From CAYMUL01 sp964393605 (GTDB lineage: Bacteria > Bacteroidota > Ignavibacteria > Ignavibacteriales > Ignavibacteriaceae): 64,000 bases of DNA. Each line of letters begins with the position of its first letter. The stretch's first letter is position 1. The stretch lies in NCBI GenBank assembly GCA_964393605.1, contig CAYMUL010000002.1, positions 152,946-216,945 on the forward strand, written 5' to 3'. The notes under the pieces are model-generated. The model did not search any database and was not told the DNA's origin. It saw nothing but the letters and a program-made list of their open reading frames with translations. This document shows positions 1 to 8,183 of this stretch, piece after piece. A program made the position numbers and the translations under genes.

Positions 1-795
1 ATCGAAAGTTCCATATTTAATCGCATTCTCGATTAACGGTTGCAGAATCATATTCGGTACTAAAAATTTTTTAACAGCATCATCGCATAAATAATTGAAA
101 ATAAATTTTTCTGAGAATCTGATTTTTTCAATATCAACATACAATAATATATTTTTCAATTCTTCACCGAGCGGATGAAAAGTTTTCTCGTTGGAAGTTA
201 GTGTGCTTCGCATGTAATCGGAAAGTTTTATTGTCATCGATCGGGCAAGCGGAGGATTGATTTCCGAAAGTGCGCTGATTGAATTTAATGAGTTAAATAA
301 AAAATGAGGATTCAATTGAAACTTCAACGAACGCAATTCACTTTCTGTTACAAGGTTTTTCAACTCAGCTTCTTCTTCGGCGACCTTCGCATAATTATCG
401 TAATACATTATCAAATAAATGAAACTCTGAATCAAAAAATAAAATAAAATTCCGAGCAGTGCGCGCCAGGGAATAGTTGAACGAAAAAAAATATTGTATT
501 CTTCATTTGGGAAAACAGAAGTCAGAATCAGCACGCAAACAAACAACCAAATCGCTGTAAAGACAATCGAACCCGCAAGATGTGAGACGAGAAATCTGCC
601 TAAAAATTCTCTACTAAATTGAATATACCTTGAAGAGAATTGCAAACCATATGCAAACAATCCGAATAAAACTATTGATATTGCTGAGTCAACCGCCGCT
701 TCAACAATCGTGCGTTGAAGAAAAATATATAAATTCAAAAAGCAGAAAAACAGAAATATTGCAACGACAATTATTAACGAAATATTTTTCTTCAT
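1..795 (-). CDS. LytS/YehU-type sensor histidine kinase, C-terminus off the window
   Basis: Reading from the ATG at 795 toward base 1 gives an open frame of 265 codons that leaves the window before any stop. The N-terminal half is hydrophobic with about four membrane segments. It is followed by a short coiled stretch and the His_kinase motif NPHFLFNSLNS, whose His is the expected phosphorylation site, and then by LQPLIENAIKYG, the N box of the ATPase domain. This order is that of LytS/YehU-family membrane kinases, which normally act with a LytTR response regulator; that gene would lie to the left of the window. The LiaF-like membrane protein gene ends 21 bases upstream, so the two are probably co-transcribed. 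Family assignment is firm; the signal sensed is unknown. Confidence 0.9.
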   Translation of the reverse strand, partial: MKKNISLIIVVAIFLFFCFLNLYIFLQRTIVEAAVDSAISIVLFGLFAYGLQFSSRYIQFSREFLGRFLVSHLAGSIVFTAIWLFVCVLILTSVFPNEEYNIFFRSTIPWRALLGILFYFLIQSFIYLIMYYDNYAKVAEEEAELKNLVTESELRSLKFQLNPHFLFNSLNSISALSEINPPLARSMTIKLSDYMRSTLTSNEKTFHPLGEELKNILLYVDIEKIRFSEKFIFNYLCDDAVKKFLVPNMILQPLIENAIKYGTFD

Positions 796-816
796 GTTTT
801 TCTGCTTAATTATTTT

Positions 817-1536
817 TTATACGGATTTTACTTCTACACCGCCGAAAATTACGATTCCTTTTACAAATAATGTCTGAGAATCGTTTTGCATTTCGGAAGA
901 ATGCATTCTCCCCTTCTGAGAAAATCCGCCGAAGATAGGAATGACATCGTGCTTGATTTTCCATGAAGCAGGAACGTGCATTTCAACTCCGCCAAACATT
1001 GTAAAGATATCAATGGTTTGTGTTCCTTCGGCAAGTTTGCAATCGGTTAAATCAATTTCATTTCCACCGAATACTGTTGTGATTCTGCCGCCTTTGAAAT
1101 TTTCATTTCTTATTTTTTTTTCACCGCCTCCGAAGATAGCAATTTCATCAAGCAGATCGTTGTTGACCATTTCATCATGCTTACCAAAAAATCTTTGGCG
1201 AAAATGATAATCCATTTTTCGATGACGAATAATTACATACACACCGGCAAAAATAAATACAACCGCAATAATCGTTCCGAAATCAATGTCAATTGTTGGA
1301 TCAATTTCCGGAATCAGAAAAATTAATCCGATTGTAATTAACGTAATTGAAAAACCTTTTCTGTTTGAGTTGAAAAGAGTTATTAGTCCAATTAATATCA
1401 TAAATGTCGGGAATGAAAAAATTATTTTTGCAATTCCGTGACTCATGAGATTGAGATTATCCAATAAAATCAAGCCTCCGAAGAGGATTAAAACTAATCC
1501 TAAAAAACTTCTGCCGTTAAATATTTTGTTTTCCAT
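817..1536 (-). CDS. LiaF-like membrane protein (DUF5668-type N-terminus)
   Basis: The 239-residue protein has four predicted membrane segments (about residues 11-27, 38-56, 60-77 and 86-104), a basic stretch, then a soluble C-terminal domain with recurring 'FGG' turns (FGGGEKK, VFGGNEIDL, MFGGVEMHV, IFGGVEVK). This resembles the LiaF C-terminal 'cell wall-active antibiotics response' domain. In Firmicutes LiaF holds a cell-envelope stress kinase inactive; in Bacteroidota similar proteins often precede a LytS-type kinase, as here. A role in envelope-stress signalling with the downstream kinase is inferred from that arrangement. The start ATG at 1536 has a T-rich upstream region and no strong ribosome-binding site. 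Confidence 0.8.
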   Translation of the reverse strand: MENKIFNGRSFLGLVLILFGGLILLDNLNLMSHGIAKIIFSFPTFMILIGLITLFNSNRKGFSITLITIGLIFLIPEIDPTIDIDFGTIIAVVFIFAGVYVIIRHRKMDYHFRQRFFGKHDEMVNNDLLDEIAIFGGGEKKIRNENFKGGRITTVFGGNEIDLTDCKLAEGTQTIDIFTMFGGVEMHVPASWKIKHDVIPIFGGFSQKGRMHSSEMQNDSQTLFVKGIVIFGGVEVKSV

Positions 1537-1681
1537 TTTATTCCTTTCAAAAAAAAATTATTTACGGTTCAAACTTATGTTTAATAAAAATTCAAAAAAA
1601 TAATTATTCGGCGAACGAACAGAATTTGTCGGTTAAATGTTTTCATTAAATGCAATAGTTAAAAAATATTTTTTTGTTTGC

Positions 1682-1710
1682 TTGACTGATAATAGGAAGT
1701 GATTTATTTT
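1682..1710 (+). promoter_or_regulatory. Probable sigma-70-type promoter of the ribonucleotide reductase gene
   Basis: TTGACT (1682-1687) and TATTTT (1705-1710) are separated by exactly 17 bases and lie about 90 bases before the ATG at 1798. Matching elements and spacing are seen in the sequence; promoter activity is inferred. The leader of about 80 bases is too short for a cobalamin riboswitch, and no NrdR-box pair was recognised in 1540-1797. Confidence 0.5.
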
Positions 1711-1797
1711 GCCCGCACAATTTTCTACAATAAAATTTCAAGTCGTGCAAAGAAAAAAAATCATATCACCAACTACTAACCAATCAACGGGAAACTA

Positions 1798-4700
1798 ATG
1801 AGAATAAAAAGATACTTCACTCAAGAGGGTAAATCAGCATTCTCCGAAATAGAATTTGTAAAGCGGGTAAGCGAGATCAGAAATCCTGATGGTTCAATTG
1901 TATTCAGAATGGAAAATGTTTTCGTTCCGAATTCTTGGTCACAGGTCGCAACAGATATTATCGCACAAAAATATTTTCGCAAAGCGGGCGTTCCAAAATT
2001 TCTAAAAAAAGTTGAAGAGGATGGAATTCCCGAATGGCTTCAAACAAGCGCACCCGATATTGAAAAACTAAATGCAATTCCTCTGGAGGAAAGATTATTG
2101 GGTGAAACCGATGCACGACAAGTATTCCATCGCTTAGCAGGATGCTGGACATATTGGGGATGGAAGGCAAAATATTTTGATTCCGAAGAAGATGCAAAAA
2201 TTTTTTATGATGAACTTTCTTTCATGCTCGCAAATCAAATGGCAGCACCAAATAGTCCGCAGTGGTTTAACACCGGATTGAATTGGGCTTACGGAATTGC
2301 AGGTCCTTCGCAAGGACATTTTTATGTTGATCCAAACAGAAATGAATTAGTTGCCTCCGAAGATGCTTATACACACCCGCAACCTCATGCATGTTTCATT
2401 CAATCTGTTAATGATGATTTGGTTAATGAAGGCGGCATAATGGATTTATGGGTTCGCGAAGCTCGTTTATTTAAATATGGTTCAGGTACCGGATCAAACT
2501 TCAGCAATCTACGTGGAGACAACGAACCACTGAGCGGCGGCGGAAGATCAAGCGGATTGATGTCATTTCTAAAAATTGGCGATCGTTCTGCCGGCGCAAT
2601 TAAATCCGGCGGCACTACAAGAAGAGCCGCAAAGATGGTTTGCCTCGATATTGATCATCCTGATATAGAAGAATTTATTAATTGGAAAGTTATCGAAGAA
2701 CAAAAAGTTGCGGCGATGGTGAGCGGTTCAAAACTTTGTAATTTTCATCTCAACGCAATTATGAAAGCCTGCTACGATGAGCATCCTGAAAATGATAGAT
2801 TCAATCCGAAAGGAAACGCGCGGCTGCAAAAAGCAATCATCGAAGCAAACAAAGCAAGAATTCCGAGAAACTATATTGATAGAGTAATTCATCTTGCAAA
2901 ACTTGGTTTTCGTTCCATCGAATTTCCAGAATACGATGTAGATTGGACTTCGGAAACTTATGCAACAGTCTCCGGACAAAATTCAAACAACTCGATTCGG
3001 ATTACTAATGAATTTATGGAAGCTGTTGTAAATGAGAACGATTGGAATTTATTCTGGCGAACAGAAAAAAAGAAAGCGGAGAAGTACGGTAGAAAACCGA
3101 ATCCTTGCAAAACTTTAAGCGCAAGAGATCTCTGGGAAGAGATTGCTTATGCTACATGGAATTGCGCCGACCCGGGATTGCAATATCATTCAACAATAAA
3201 TGAATGGCACACTTGTCCGGCTGAAGGAGAAATTAAAGCATCGAATCCTTGCAGTGAATATATGTTCCTCGATGACACTGCTTGTAATCTCGCTTCGCTA
3301 AACTTGATGAAATTCTATTCTTCTAAAAAAGGAAAATTTGATATCACCGGCTATCGTCATGCTTCACGTTTGTGGACAATCGTACTTGAGATTAGTGTGT
3401 ACATGGCACAATTTCCATCACGAAAAATTGCACAGTTGAGTTATGATTATAGAACCTTAGGTCTTGGTTATGCAAACCTTGGAACACTCTTGATGATTCA
3501 AGGAATCTCTTACGATAGTAATGAAGCGCTTGCAATCACCGGCGCGCTTACAGCGATAATGCACATGACATCTTATGCAACTTCAGCAGAGATGGCGAAA
3601 GAATTCGGCACGTTTGTAAAATATGAGATGAACAAACAACAGATGTTGCGCGTAATTCGAAATCACAGAAGAGCGGCTTACAATGTTCCGAAAGATGAAT
3701 ATGAAAATTTATCAATCACACCGATGGGAATTGATCCTGAGTTTTGTCCTGTCGAGCTATTGAAAGCCGCACGTGAAGATAGCGACAAAGCGTTAACTTA
3801 TGGTGAAAAGTATGGTTTCAGAAATGCACAGGTAACAGTAATCGCACCAACCGGAACGATCGGTTTGGTGATGGATTGCGATACTACCGGAGTCGAACCC
3901 GATTTTGCTTTGGTTAAATTTAAAAAACTTGCAGGCGGTGGTTACTTTAAAATTATTAATCAGTCAATTCCACCGGCACTTGAAAAACTCGGCTACACTC
4001 CGGAACAAATAGATGCAATAGTCCGATATGCAAAAGGCACCGGCACATTGGTTGGCGCGCATTTTATCAATCATGAATCGTTAAAAGCAAAAGGATTTAC
4101 CGAGGAGATTATTCAAAAAATTGAAGGGATGTTACCCTCAGTATTTGAATTGAGTTTTGCTTTCAACAAGTTCACGGTTGGTAAAGATTTTCTTATCAAG
4201 AAACTCGGTTTCGCCGAAGAACAAGTTGATGCATACGATTTCGATTTGTTGAAGGCACTTGGATTCTCCCGACAGGAAATTGCACAAGCTAATGATTACG
4301 TTCTTGGTACGATGACTATTGAAGGAGCTCCATATCTTAAAGCTGAACATTATCCGGTTTTTGATTGTGCTAATAAGTGTGGAAAAAAAGGGACAAGATT
4401 TATCCGCTCACTTGCGCACATAAAAATTATGGCGGCGGCCCAACCTTTTATTTCCGGCGCGATCTCAAAGACCATCAACCTTCCGAACCAGGCAAGTGTT
4501 GAAGATATCAAAGATGCTTACATGCAATCATGGCAATACTGTCTCAAAGCAAATGCTTTGTACCGCGATGGTTCTAAACTTTCTCAACCATTAAATACGA
4601 TAGGTGATGAAGAAATTGATTCACTCATCGAGAACAAAGAAAAGAATGATCTTGTAAAAGTTGCAGAAAAGATAATTCACAGATACATTGCAAAAAGAAG

Positions 4701-5394
4701 AAGACTTCCCGACCGCAGAAAAGGATACACACAGAAAGCAAAAATTAACGGACAATCTGTCTACATAAGAACAGGCGATTATGACAACGGACAACTCGGC
4801 GAAATTTTTGTTGACATGCACAGAGAAGGGGCGACCGTAAGAAGTTTGCTCAATTGTTTTGCGATCTCAATTTCGCTTGGTTTGCAGCACGGAGTTCCGC
4901 TCGAAGAATTTGTTGATGCGTTTGTATTTACAAGGTTTGATCCAAGTGGTCCGGTGAGAGGAAACGATCGTATCAGGTTCTCCACATCTGTGATAGATTA
5001 TATTTTCAGAGAGCTTGCAGTTACATATCTCTCAAGAAACGATTTAGCTCACGTAGATCCGAACACTATTGAACCGATAACAAAAAACATTGTAAAGTCA
5101 TTACCCGATGATGAATTTGAGAGTGAAGAAATTATTAGCGAACGAGTTATCGAACTTGATAATTCCGATACAAATGAGTCTGATTATAATTCACGGCTTA
5201 CAATCCCGGAAAATGAAAACAATGAATCGAACGCACAGAAAAATAATCTTTCCAGCTCAGCGCATAAAATAAGGTTGGCTAAAGAAAACGGTTATACCGG
5301 TGATGTTTGCACTGAATGTCAAAGTATGACTATGGTTCGCAATGGCACTTGTTTGAAGTGCATGACTTGCGGCTCTACGACAGGTTGCTCTTAA
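1798..5394 (+). CDS. nrdJ: Adenosylcobalamin-dependent (class II) ribonucleoside-diphosphate reductase
   Basis: This enzyme reduces ribonucleotides to deoxyribonucleotides using a B12-derived radical. The 1198-residue length fits the large NrdJ class. Catalytic residues are visible: Cys199 (in HACFIQS) pairs with Cys496, and NPCSE contains the thiyl-radical Cys485 with Asn483 and Glu487. The 485-to-496 spacing equals that of the Thermotoga enzyme. Other family blocks include NSPQWFNTG and APTGTIG. The C-terminus carries a separate Cys-rich tail (CTEC...CLKCMTCG) of the type that re-reduces the active-site disulfide or binds zinc, preceded by an acidic, poorly conserved linker of about 100 residues. 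It is a lone transcription unit facing the convergent lipoprotein gene. Activity requires cobalamin, so the cell must make or import it. Confidence 0.97.
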   Translation: MRIKRYFTQEGKSAFSEIEFVKRVSEIRNPDGSIVFRMENVFVPNSWSQVATDIIAQKYFRKAGVPKFLKKVEEDGIPEWLQTSAPDIEKLNAIPLEERLLGETDARQVFHRLAGCWTYWGWKAKYFDSEEDAKIFYDELSFMLANQMAAPNSPQWFNTGLNWAYGIAGPSQGHFYVDPNRNELVASEDAYTHPQPHACFIQSVNDDLVNEGGIMDLWVREARLFKYGSGTGSNFSNLRGDNEPLSGGGRSSGLMSFLKIGDRSAGAIKSGGTTRRAAKMVCLDIDHPDIEEFINWKVIEEQKVAAMVSGSKLCNFHLNAIMKACYDEHPENDRFNPKGNARLQKAIIEANKARIPRNYIDRVIHLAKLGFRSIEFPEYDVDWTSETYATVSGQNSNNSIRITNEFMEAVVNENDWNLFWRTEKKKAEKYGRKPNPCKTLSARDLWEEIAYATWNCADPGLQYHSTINEWHTCPAEGEIKASNPCSEYMFLDDTACNLASLNLMKFYSSKKGKFDITGYRHASRLWTIVLEISVYMAQFPSRKIAQLSYDYRTLGLGYANLGTLLMIQGISYDSNEALAITGALTAIMHMTSYATSAEMAKEFGTFVKYEMNKQQMLRVIRNHRRAAYNVPKDEYENLSITPMGIDPEFCPVELLKAAREDSDKALTYGEKYGFRNAQVTVIAPTGTIGLVMDCDTTGVEPDFALVKFKKLAGGGYFKIINQSIPPALEKLGYTPEQIDAIVRYAKGTGTLVGAHFINHESLKAKGFTEEIIQKIEGMLPSVFELSFAFNKFTVGKDFLIKKLGFAEEQVDAYDFDLLKALGFSRQEIAQANDYVLGTMTIEGAPYLKAEHYPVFDCANKCGKKGTRFIRSLAHIKIMAAAQPFISGAISKTINLPNQASVEDIKDAYMQSWQYCLKANALYRDGSKLSQPLNTIGDEEIDSLIENKEKNDLVKVAEKIIHRYIAKRRRLPDRRKGYTQKAKINGQSVYIRTGDYDNGQLGEIFVDMHREGATVRSLLNCFAISISLGLQHGVPLEEFVDAFVFTRFDPSGPVRGNDRIRFSTSVIDYIFRELAVTYLSRNDLAHVDPNTIEPITKNIVKSLPDDEFESEEIISERVIELDNSDTNESDYNSRLTIPENENNESNAQKNNLSSSAHKIRLAKENGYTGDVCTECQSMTMVRNGTCLKCMTCGSTTGCS

Positions 5395-5400
5395 ATTTTC

Positions 5401-5430
5401 AAACCCGGAAGTATCAGCGACCGGGTTTTT
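5401..5430. terminator. Bidirectional intrinsic terminator between convergent genes
   Basis: AAACCCGG (5401-5408) and CCGGGTTT (5421-5428) form a perfect 8-bp stem around a 12-base loop, followed by T residues on the plus strand and by TTT on the minus strand. It lies between the stop codons of the reductase gene and of the convergent NlpC/P60 gene, so it can serve both. Confidence 0.8.
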
Positions 5431-6113
5431 TATTTTATTTCCCAATTTTCAAGTATCCGTCTAGCACCCATAAATCTTTTAGTATAATACTCTTCGGATA
5501 ATTGTGTAACAGTTACTCCATTCGAGCGACTGGCATGAGCAAATAAATTATCCCCAATATAAACCCCAACATGCCCGGGACGTACTCGTCTTCGGGTATT
5601 AAAGAATACGAGATCTCCGAACTGCAAATTTTCTTTTGAAATTTCTAATCCATGAGTGAATTGCTCTCGCGCAGTTCGCGGAAGTTCAACAGACAATACA
5701 TCCTTATAAATGTTTTGAGTGAGAGCCGAACAATCGATTCCGCTTAGTGTAGTTCCACCGAACTTATAAGGTGTCTTTAAATATTTAATTATCCCCATCA
5801 TGAAATTTTCCTGAAGAGAAGAAGTTGCACTTAGATTTTGATTTCCGACATAATCTTTATAAACATTCGTGAGGTCAATTTTTTGAACGTTCGAAGGTTC
5901 TTCTTCAAAATCATCTTCGGAAGAGAATTCATCGAGGAGAAAATCTTCAATTTTGGTCGTGTCAATGTTACTGTAGCGGAGAGATGAAGATTCCTTTTCA
6001 TCATCGTTCTTTTTATCATCGAAGCGAATGGAAGAAGTAGAAGCAGAACAGCCGGCGATGTATAACACTCCGGCTGCTAATAATAATAGTAATGAATTAG
6101 ATAATTTCATCAA
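5430..6113 (-). CDS. NlpC/P60-family peptidoglycan endopeptidase lipoprotein
   Basis: The protein is 227 residues long. Residues 1-21 are a lipoprotein signal peptide ending in YIAGC, with Cys22 as the lipidation site, so it should be membrane-anchored in the envelope. Residues 23-95 are acidic and low in complexity. The NlpC/P60 domain follows, with the catalytic triad visible as Cys128 (GIDCSAL), His181 (PGHVGVYIG) and His193 (FAHAS). Such enzymes cut D-glutamyl-linked bonds in peptidoglycan stem peptides. The start ATG overlaps the last bases of the sigma factor gene by 4 bases, so this is the distal gene of the sigma operon and ends at the bidirectional terminator. Confidence 0.92.
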   Translation of the reverse strand: MMKLSNSLLLLLAAGVLYIAGCSASTSSIRFDDKKNDDEKESSSLRYSNIDTTKIEDFLLDEFSSEDDFEEEPSNVQKIDLTNVYKDYVGNQNLSATSSLQENFMMGIIKYLKTPYKFGGTTLSGIDCSALTQNIYKDVLSVELPRTAREQFTHGLEISKENLQFGDLVFFNTRRRVRPGHVGVYIGDNLFAHASRSNGVTVTQLSEEYYTKRFMGARRILENWEIK

Positions 6114-6964
6114 CCAAGATAGGTTCGAAGATTTTTACTGCGCGAAGCATGTCTCAATCTTCTAATTGCCTTCTCTTTGATTTGTCGAACTCTTTCTCTC
6201 GTAAGGTTAAAACGCTCACCAATTTCTTCGAGAGTTAAAGAATGTTCGTTATTTAAACCAAAGTAAAGCCTGATGACTTCCGCTTCCCTTTCCGTTAATG
6301 TTGAAAGAGCGCGTTCGATTTCAGTTTTCAAAGATTCAACCATTAAAGTTGAATCAGGATTCGGCTGTTGATCATTTTGCAAAACATCCAAAAGACGATT
6401 GTCTTCGCCTTGTGCAAAGGGTGCATCCATCGAAACATGACGTCCGGAGATTTTTAAAGTATCGGCAACTTCATTCTCATCCATGTCAAGTTCTTTAGCA
6501 AGTTCTTGCGCGCTCGGATCTCTTTCATATTCCTGTTCGAGTTGGCTATAAGCTTTTCCGATTTTGTTTAACGCACCGACACGGTTCAAAGGCAGACGCA
6601 CAATTCTCGATTGTTCGGCAAGTGCTTGGAGGATTGATTGACGAATCCACCAAACTGCGTAAGAAATAAATTTGAATCCACGCGTTTCATCAAATCTTTT
6701 TGCCGCTTTGATTAACCCGAGATTTCCTTCATTGATCAAATCTCCCAACGACAAACCCTGGTTTTGGTACTGTTTAGCAACGCTGACTACAAATCTTAAG
6801 TTGGCTTTTGTTAGTGCTTCAAGAGCCGCCTGATCTCCTTTTTTTATTAGTATCGCCAATTCGATTTCCTGGTCAGGAGTTAGCAAACTTACTTTGCCGA
6901 TTTCTTGCAAGTATTTATCTAACGACTGACTTTCACGATTGGTATATTGTTTTGTTATTCTCAC
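6110..6964 (-). CDS. rpoD: Primary RNA polymerase sigma factor (short RpoD/SigA type)
   Basis: This is a 284-residue group 1 sigma factor. Region 1.2 (YLQEIGKVSLLTP), region 2 (NLRFVVSVAKQY, GLIKAAKRFD, SYAVWWIRQSI), region 3 and region 4 (LTEREAEVIRLYFGLN, then the helix-turn-helix EEIGERFNLTRERVRQI near the C-terminus) are all present. Region 1.1 is absent, as is usual for the housekeeping sigma of Bacteroidota and Chlorobiota, whose length is about 287. The full set of -10 and -35 recognition helices and the RLPLNRVG block support the primary rather than an alternative factor. It lies 14 bases after a EutN-like gene in a mixed operon. Confidence 0.93.
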   Translation of the reverse strand: MRITKQYTNRESQSLDKYLQEIGKVSLLTPDQEIELAILIKKGDQAALEALTKANLRFVVSVAKQYQNQGLSLGDLINEGNLGLIKAAKRFDETRGFKFISYAVWWIRQSILQALAEQSRIVRLPLNRVGALNKIGKAYSQLEQEYERDPSAQELAKELDMDENEVADTLKISGRHVSMDAPFAQGEDNRLLDVLQNDQQPNPDSTLMVESLKTEIERALSTLTEREAEVIRLYFGLNNEHSLTLEEIGERFNLTRERVRQIKEKAIRRLRHASRSKNLRTYLG

Positions 6965-6978
6965 TTAAGAATCCTTAA

Positions 6979-7251
6979 TTAAATTTCTTTTGTATAAATT
7001 GAATCAATCACTCCAACAATTGAAGCGTCCACAGGGGCAAAATCTACCGGCAGCGGAATAACTGCTTCGCTTGCAGTTATGTAATAAACATATTCGCCGG
7101 GACCGGAGCCGACAGTATCGATGGCAACAATCGGTTCTCCCGTTTTTTCATAATTTCCGTTCATTGGTTGGATTATCATAAACTTACTTGCGTTTGTTGC
7201 CGGGTATTTTTTTGTAGCCCAAATATGACCGATAACCTTTGCAACGAACAA
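6979..7251 (-). CDS. EutN/CcmL-family microcompartment vertex protein (second copy)
   Basis: The 90-residue protein starts with VAKVIGHIWATKK and contains IVAIDTVGSGPGEYV, the two signature blocks of pentameric EutN/CcmL proteins that cap the vertices of bacterial microcompartment shells. The length is normal for the family. It is preceded by a second family member in the same orientation with an 89-base gap. No hexameric shell (BMC-H) gene is present in the window, so this is either a satellite locus serving a shell encoded elsewhere or a use outside a shell. The family is clear; the compartment is unknown. Confidence 0.87.
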   Translation of the reverse strand: MFVAKVIGHIWATKKYPATNASKFMIIQPMNGNYEKTGEPIVAIDTVGSGPGEYVYYITASEAVIPLPVDFAPVDASIVGVIDSIYTKEI

Positions 7252-7340
7252 AATACTTCCTTAAAAATTAATGAAACGGGAGTGCAAATTTAGTGATTCC
7301 CTCTGCTTTCACCAAAGTAAAATTCCTTTGAAAAATTGGG

Positions 7341-7640
7341 TTAAACTTCATTTTCGGCAAGTAGATATTCCTTGAGCGTTACATCGAGTTTATCAACGAT
7401 TGCCATAATCACGGCGTCAATCGGTTTGTTTTTTGTGAAATCTGTTTGTCGTGCCGATGAACCGGTTGCAACAAGCACAATCTCATCTTCGCCAGCACCA
7501 ACACTATCAACGGCTATTACGACGCCGGATTTCGGATTTAGGTTCAAATCGAGTTGCTGCACAATTAAAAATTTTGCGCCAACAAGATTTTCATCTTTTT
7601 TTGTTGACCAAACTGTTCCTATCACTTTTCCAAGTATCAT
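7341..7640 (-). CDS. EutN/CcmL-family microcompartment vertex protein (first copy)
   Basis: The 99-residue protein begins MILGKVIGTVWSTKK and contains VIAVDSVGAGEDEIVLV, matching the vertex-protein fold in the same order as its neighbour, but the two differ enough to be distinct paralogs. A C-terminal tail of about 12 residues extends beyond the usual domain. Its ATG overlaps the stop codon of the PIN-domain gene by 4 bases, so it is translationally coupled to it. Having two different pentamer genes side by side is common in full microcompartment operons, but here shell hexamers and cargo enzymes are missing. Confidence 0.86.
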   Translation of the reverse strand: MILGKVIGTVWSTKKDENLVGAKFLIVQQLDLNLNPKSGVVIAVDSVGAGEDEIVLVATGSSARQTDFTKNKPIDAVIMAIVDKLDVTLKEYLLAENEV

Positions 7641-8026
7641 TTCATCACTCCAATTTCTGAAATTGAAAAAACCGGTATTCCGGAGTTTATAAATCTTTCT
7701 TTATTAAAAGTTACAATTGGTAACTTGTTAGATTTCGCAACCGCGCAAACCATCGCATCACGAACGCTATTAGCACTGTCTCTGAATTGTGCAACCACCA
7801 TACTGTAACGATAATGAAAACCTAAAACATTAATTACTGAAAGAAGATCTTTAACTATCAAACTTTCTTCTTCATTTTCTACAAGAAAGAAAAGTTCGCT
7901 CGCCGTGTTTGAAGTCGTAAAACAAGTTCCGTTTTGTAACAATAACTCAAGCGAAGAAAAATTATTTTCTCGATGTGTTAGATGATCCAAAAAAATATCC
8001 GTTTCTAATAAGAATTCATTTTTCAT
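7637..8026 (-). CDS. PIN-domain (VapC-like) putative ribonuclease
   Basis: The 129-residue protein has PIN-domain features: Asp10 (LLETDIFLDHL), Glu44 (TASELFFL) and Asp90 (VRDAMVCAVA) occupy the metal-binding positions, and the final block IVTFNKERF has Asn where Asp is usual. VapC toxins of this size cleave tRNA or rRNA and are paired with a small upstream antitoxin; a 55-codon ORF overlaps its start by 11 bases. The operon continues into the vertex-protein gene. A toxin role is likely from family and layout but not certain, because the partner has no recognisable DNA-binding motif. Confidence 0.75.
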   Translation of the reverse strand: MKNEFLLETDIFLDHLTHRENNFSSLELLLQNGTCFTTSNTASELFFLVENEEESLIVKDLLSVINVLGFHYRYSMVVAQFRDSANSVRDAMVCAVAKSNKLPIVTFNKERFINSGIPVFSISEIGVMK

Positions 8027-8183
8027 TTACAATTTTAAGTTTTCGCTTATCGATTACTTCAGTTTCGAAAAAACCTTTGGTCTTTAAAAATTTTTCGACT
8101 ACTTCGCAGTCAACTTTTTGATTTTTCGAAATTAAATTGGTTACTTCTTTAGAATAAATTTCATTATGTTTTTTTTCAGACAA
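8016..8183 (-). CDS. Small ORF upstream of the PIN gene, possible antitoxin
   Basis: A 55-codon frame starts with TTG at 8183, just inside the end of the phosphopentomutase gene, and overlaps the first 11 bases of the PIN gene. The product is highly charged (Lys/Glu-rich, for example KKHNEIYSKEV and VVEKFLKTKGFFET) and of antitoxin-like length and position. I recognise no family. It fills the gap between its neighbours exactly and ends by overlapping the next start, which favours a real gene; the unusual start codon and lack of a motif keep confidence moderate. Confidence 0.5.
   Translation of the reverse strand: MSEKKHNEIYSKEVTNLISKNQKVDCEVVEKFLKTKGFFETEVIDKRKLKIVNEK

Noticed and set aside
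1540..1797. Possible cobalamin riboswitch or NrdR boxes before the class II reductase gene
   Set aside because: The leader is about 80 bases and has no B12-box sequence or paired ACACAATAT-type boxes.
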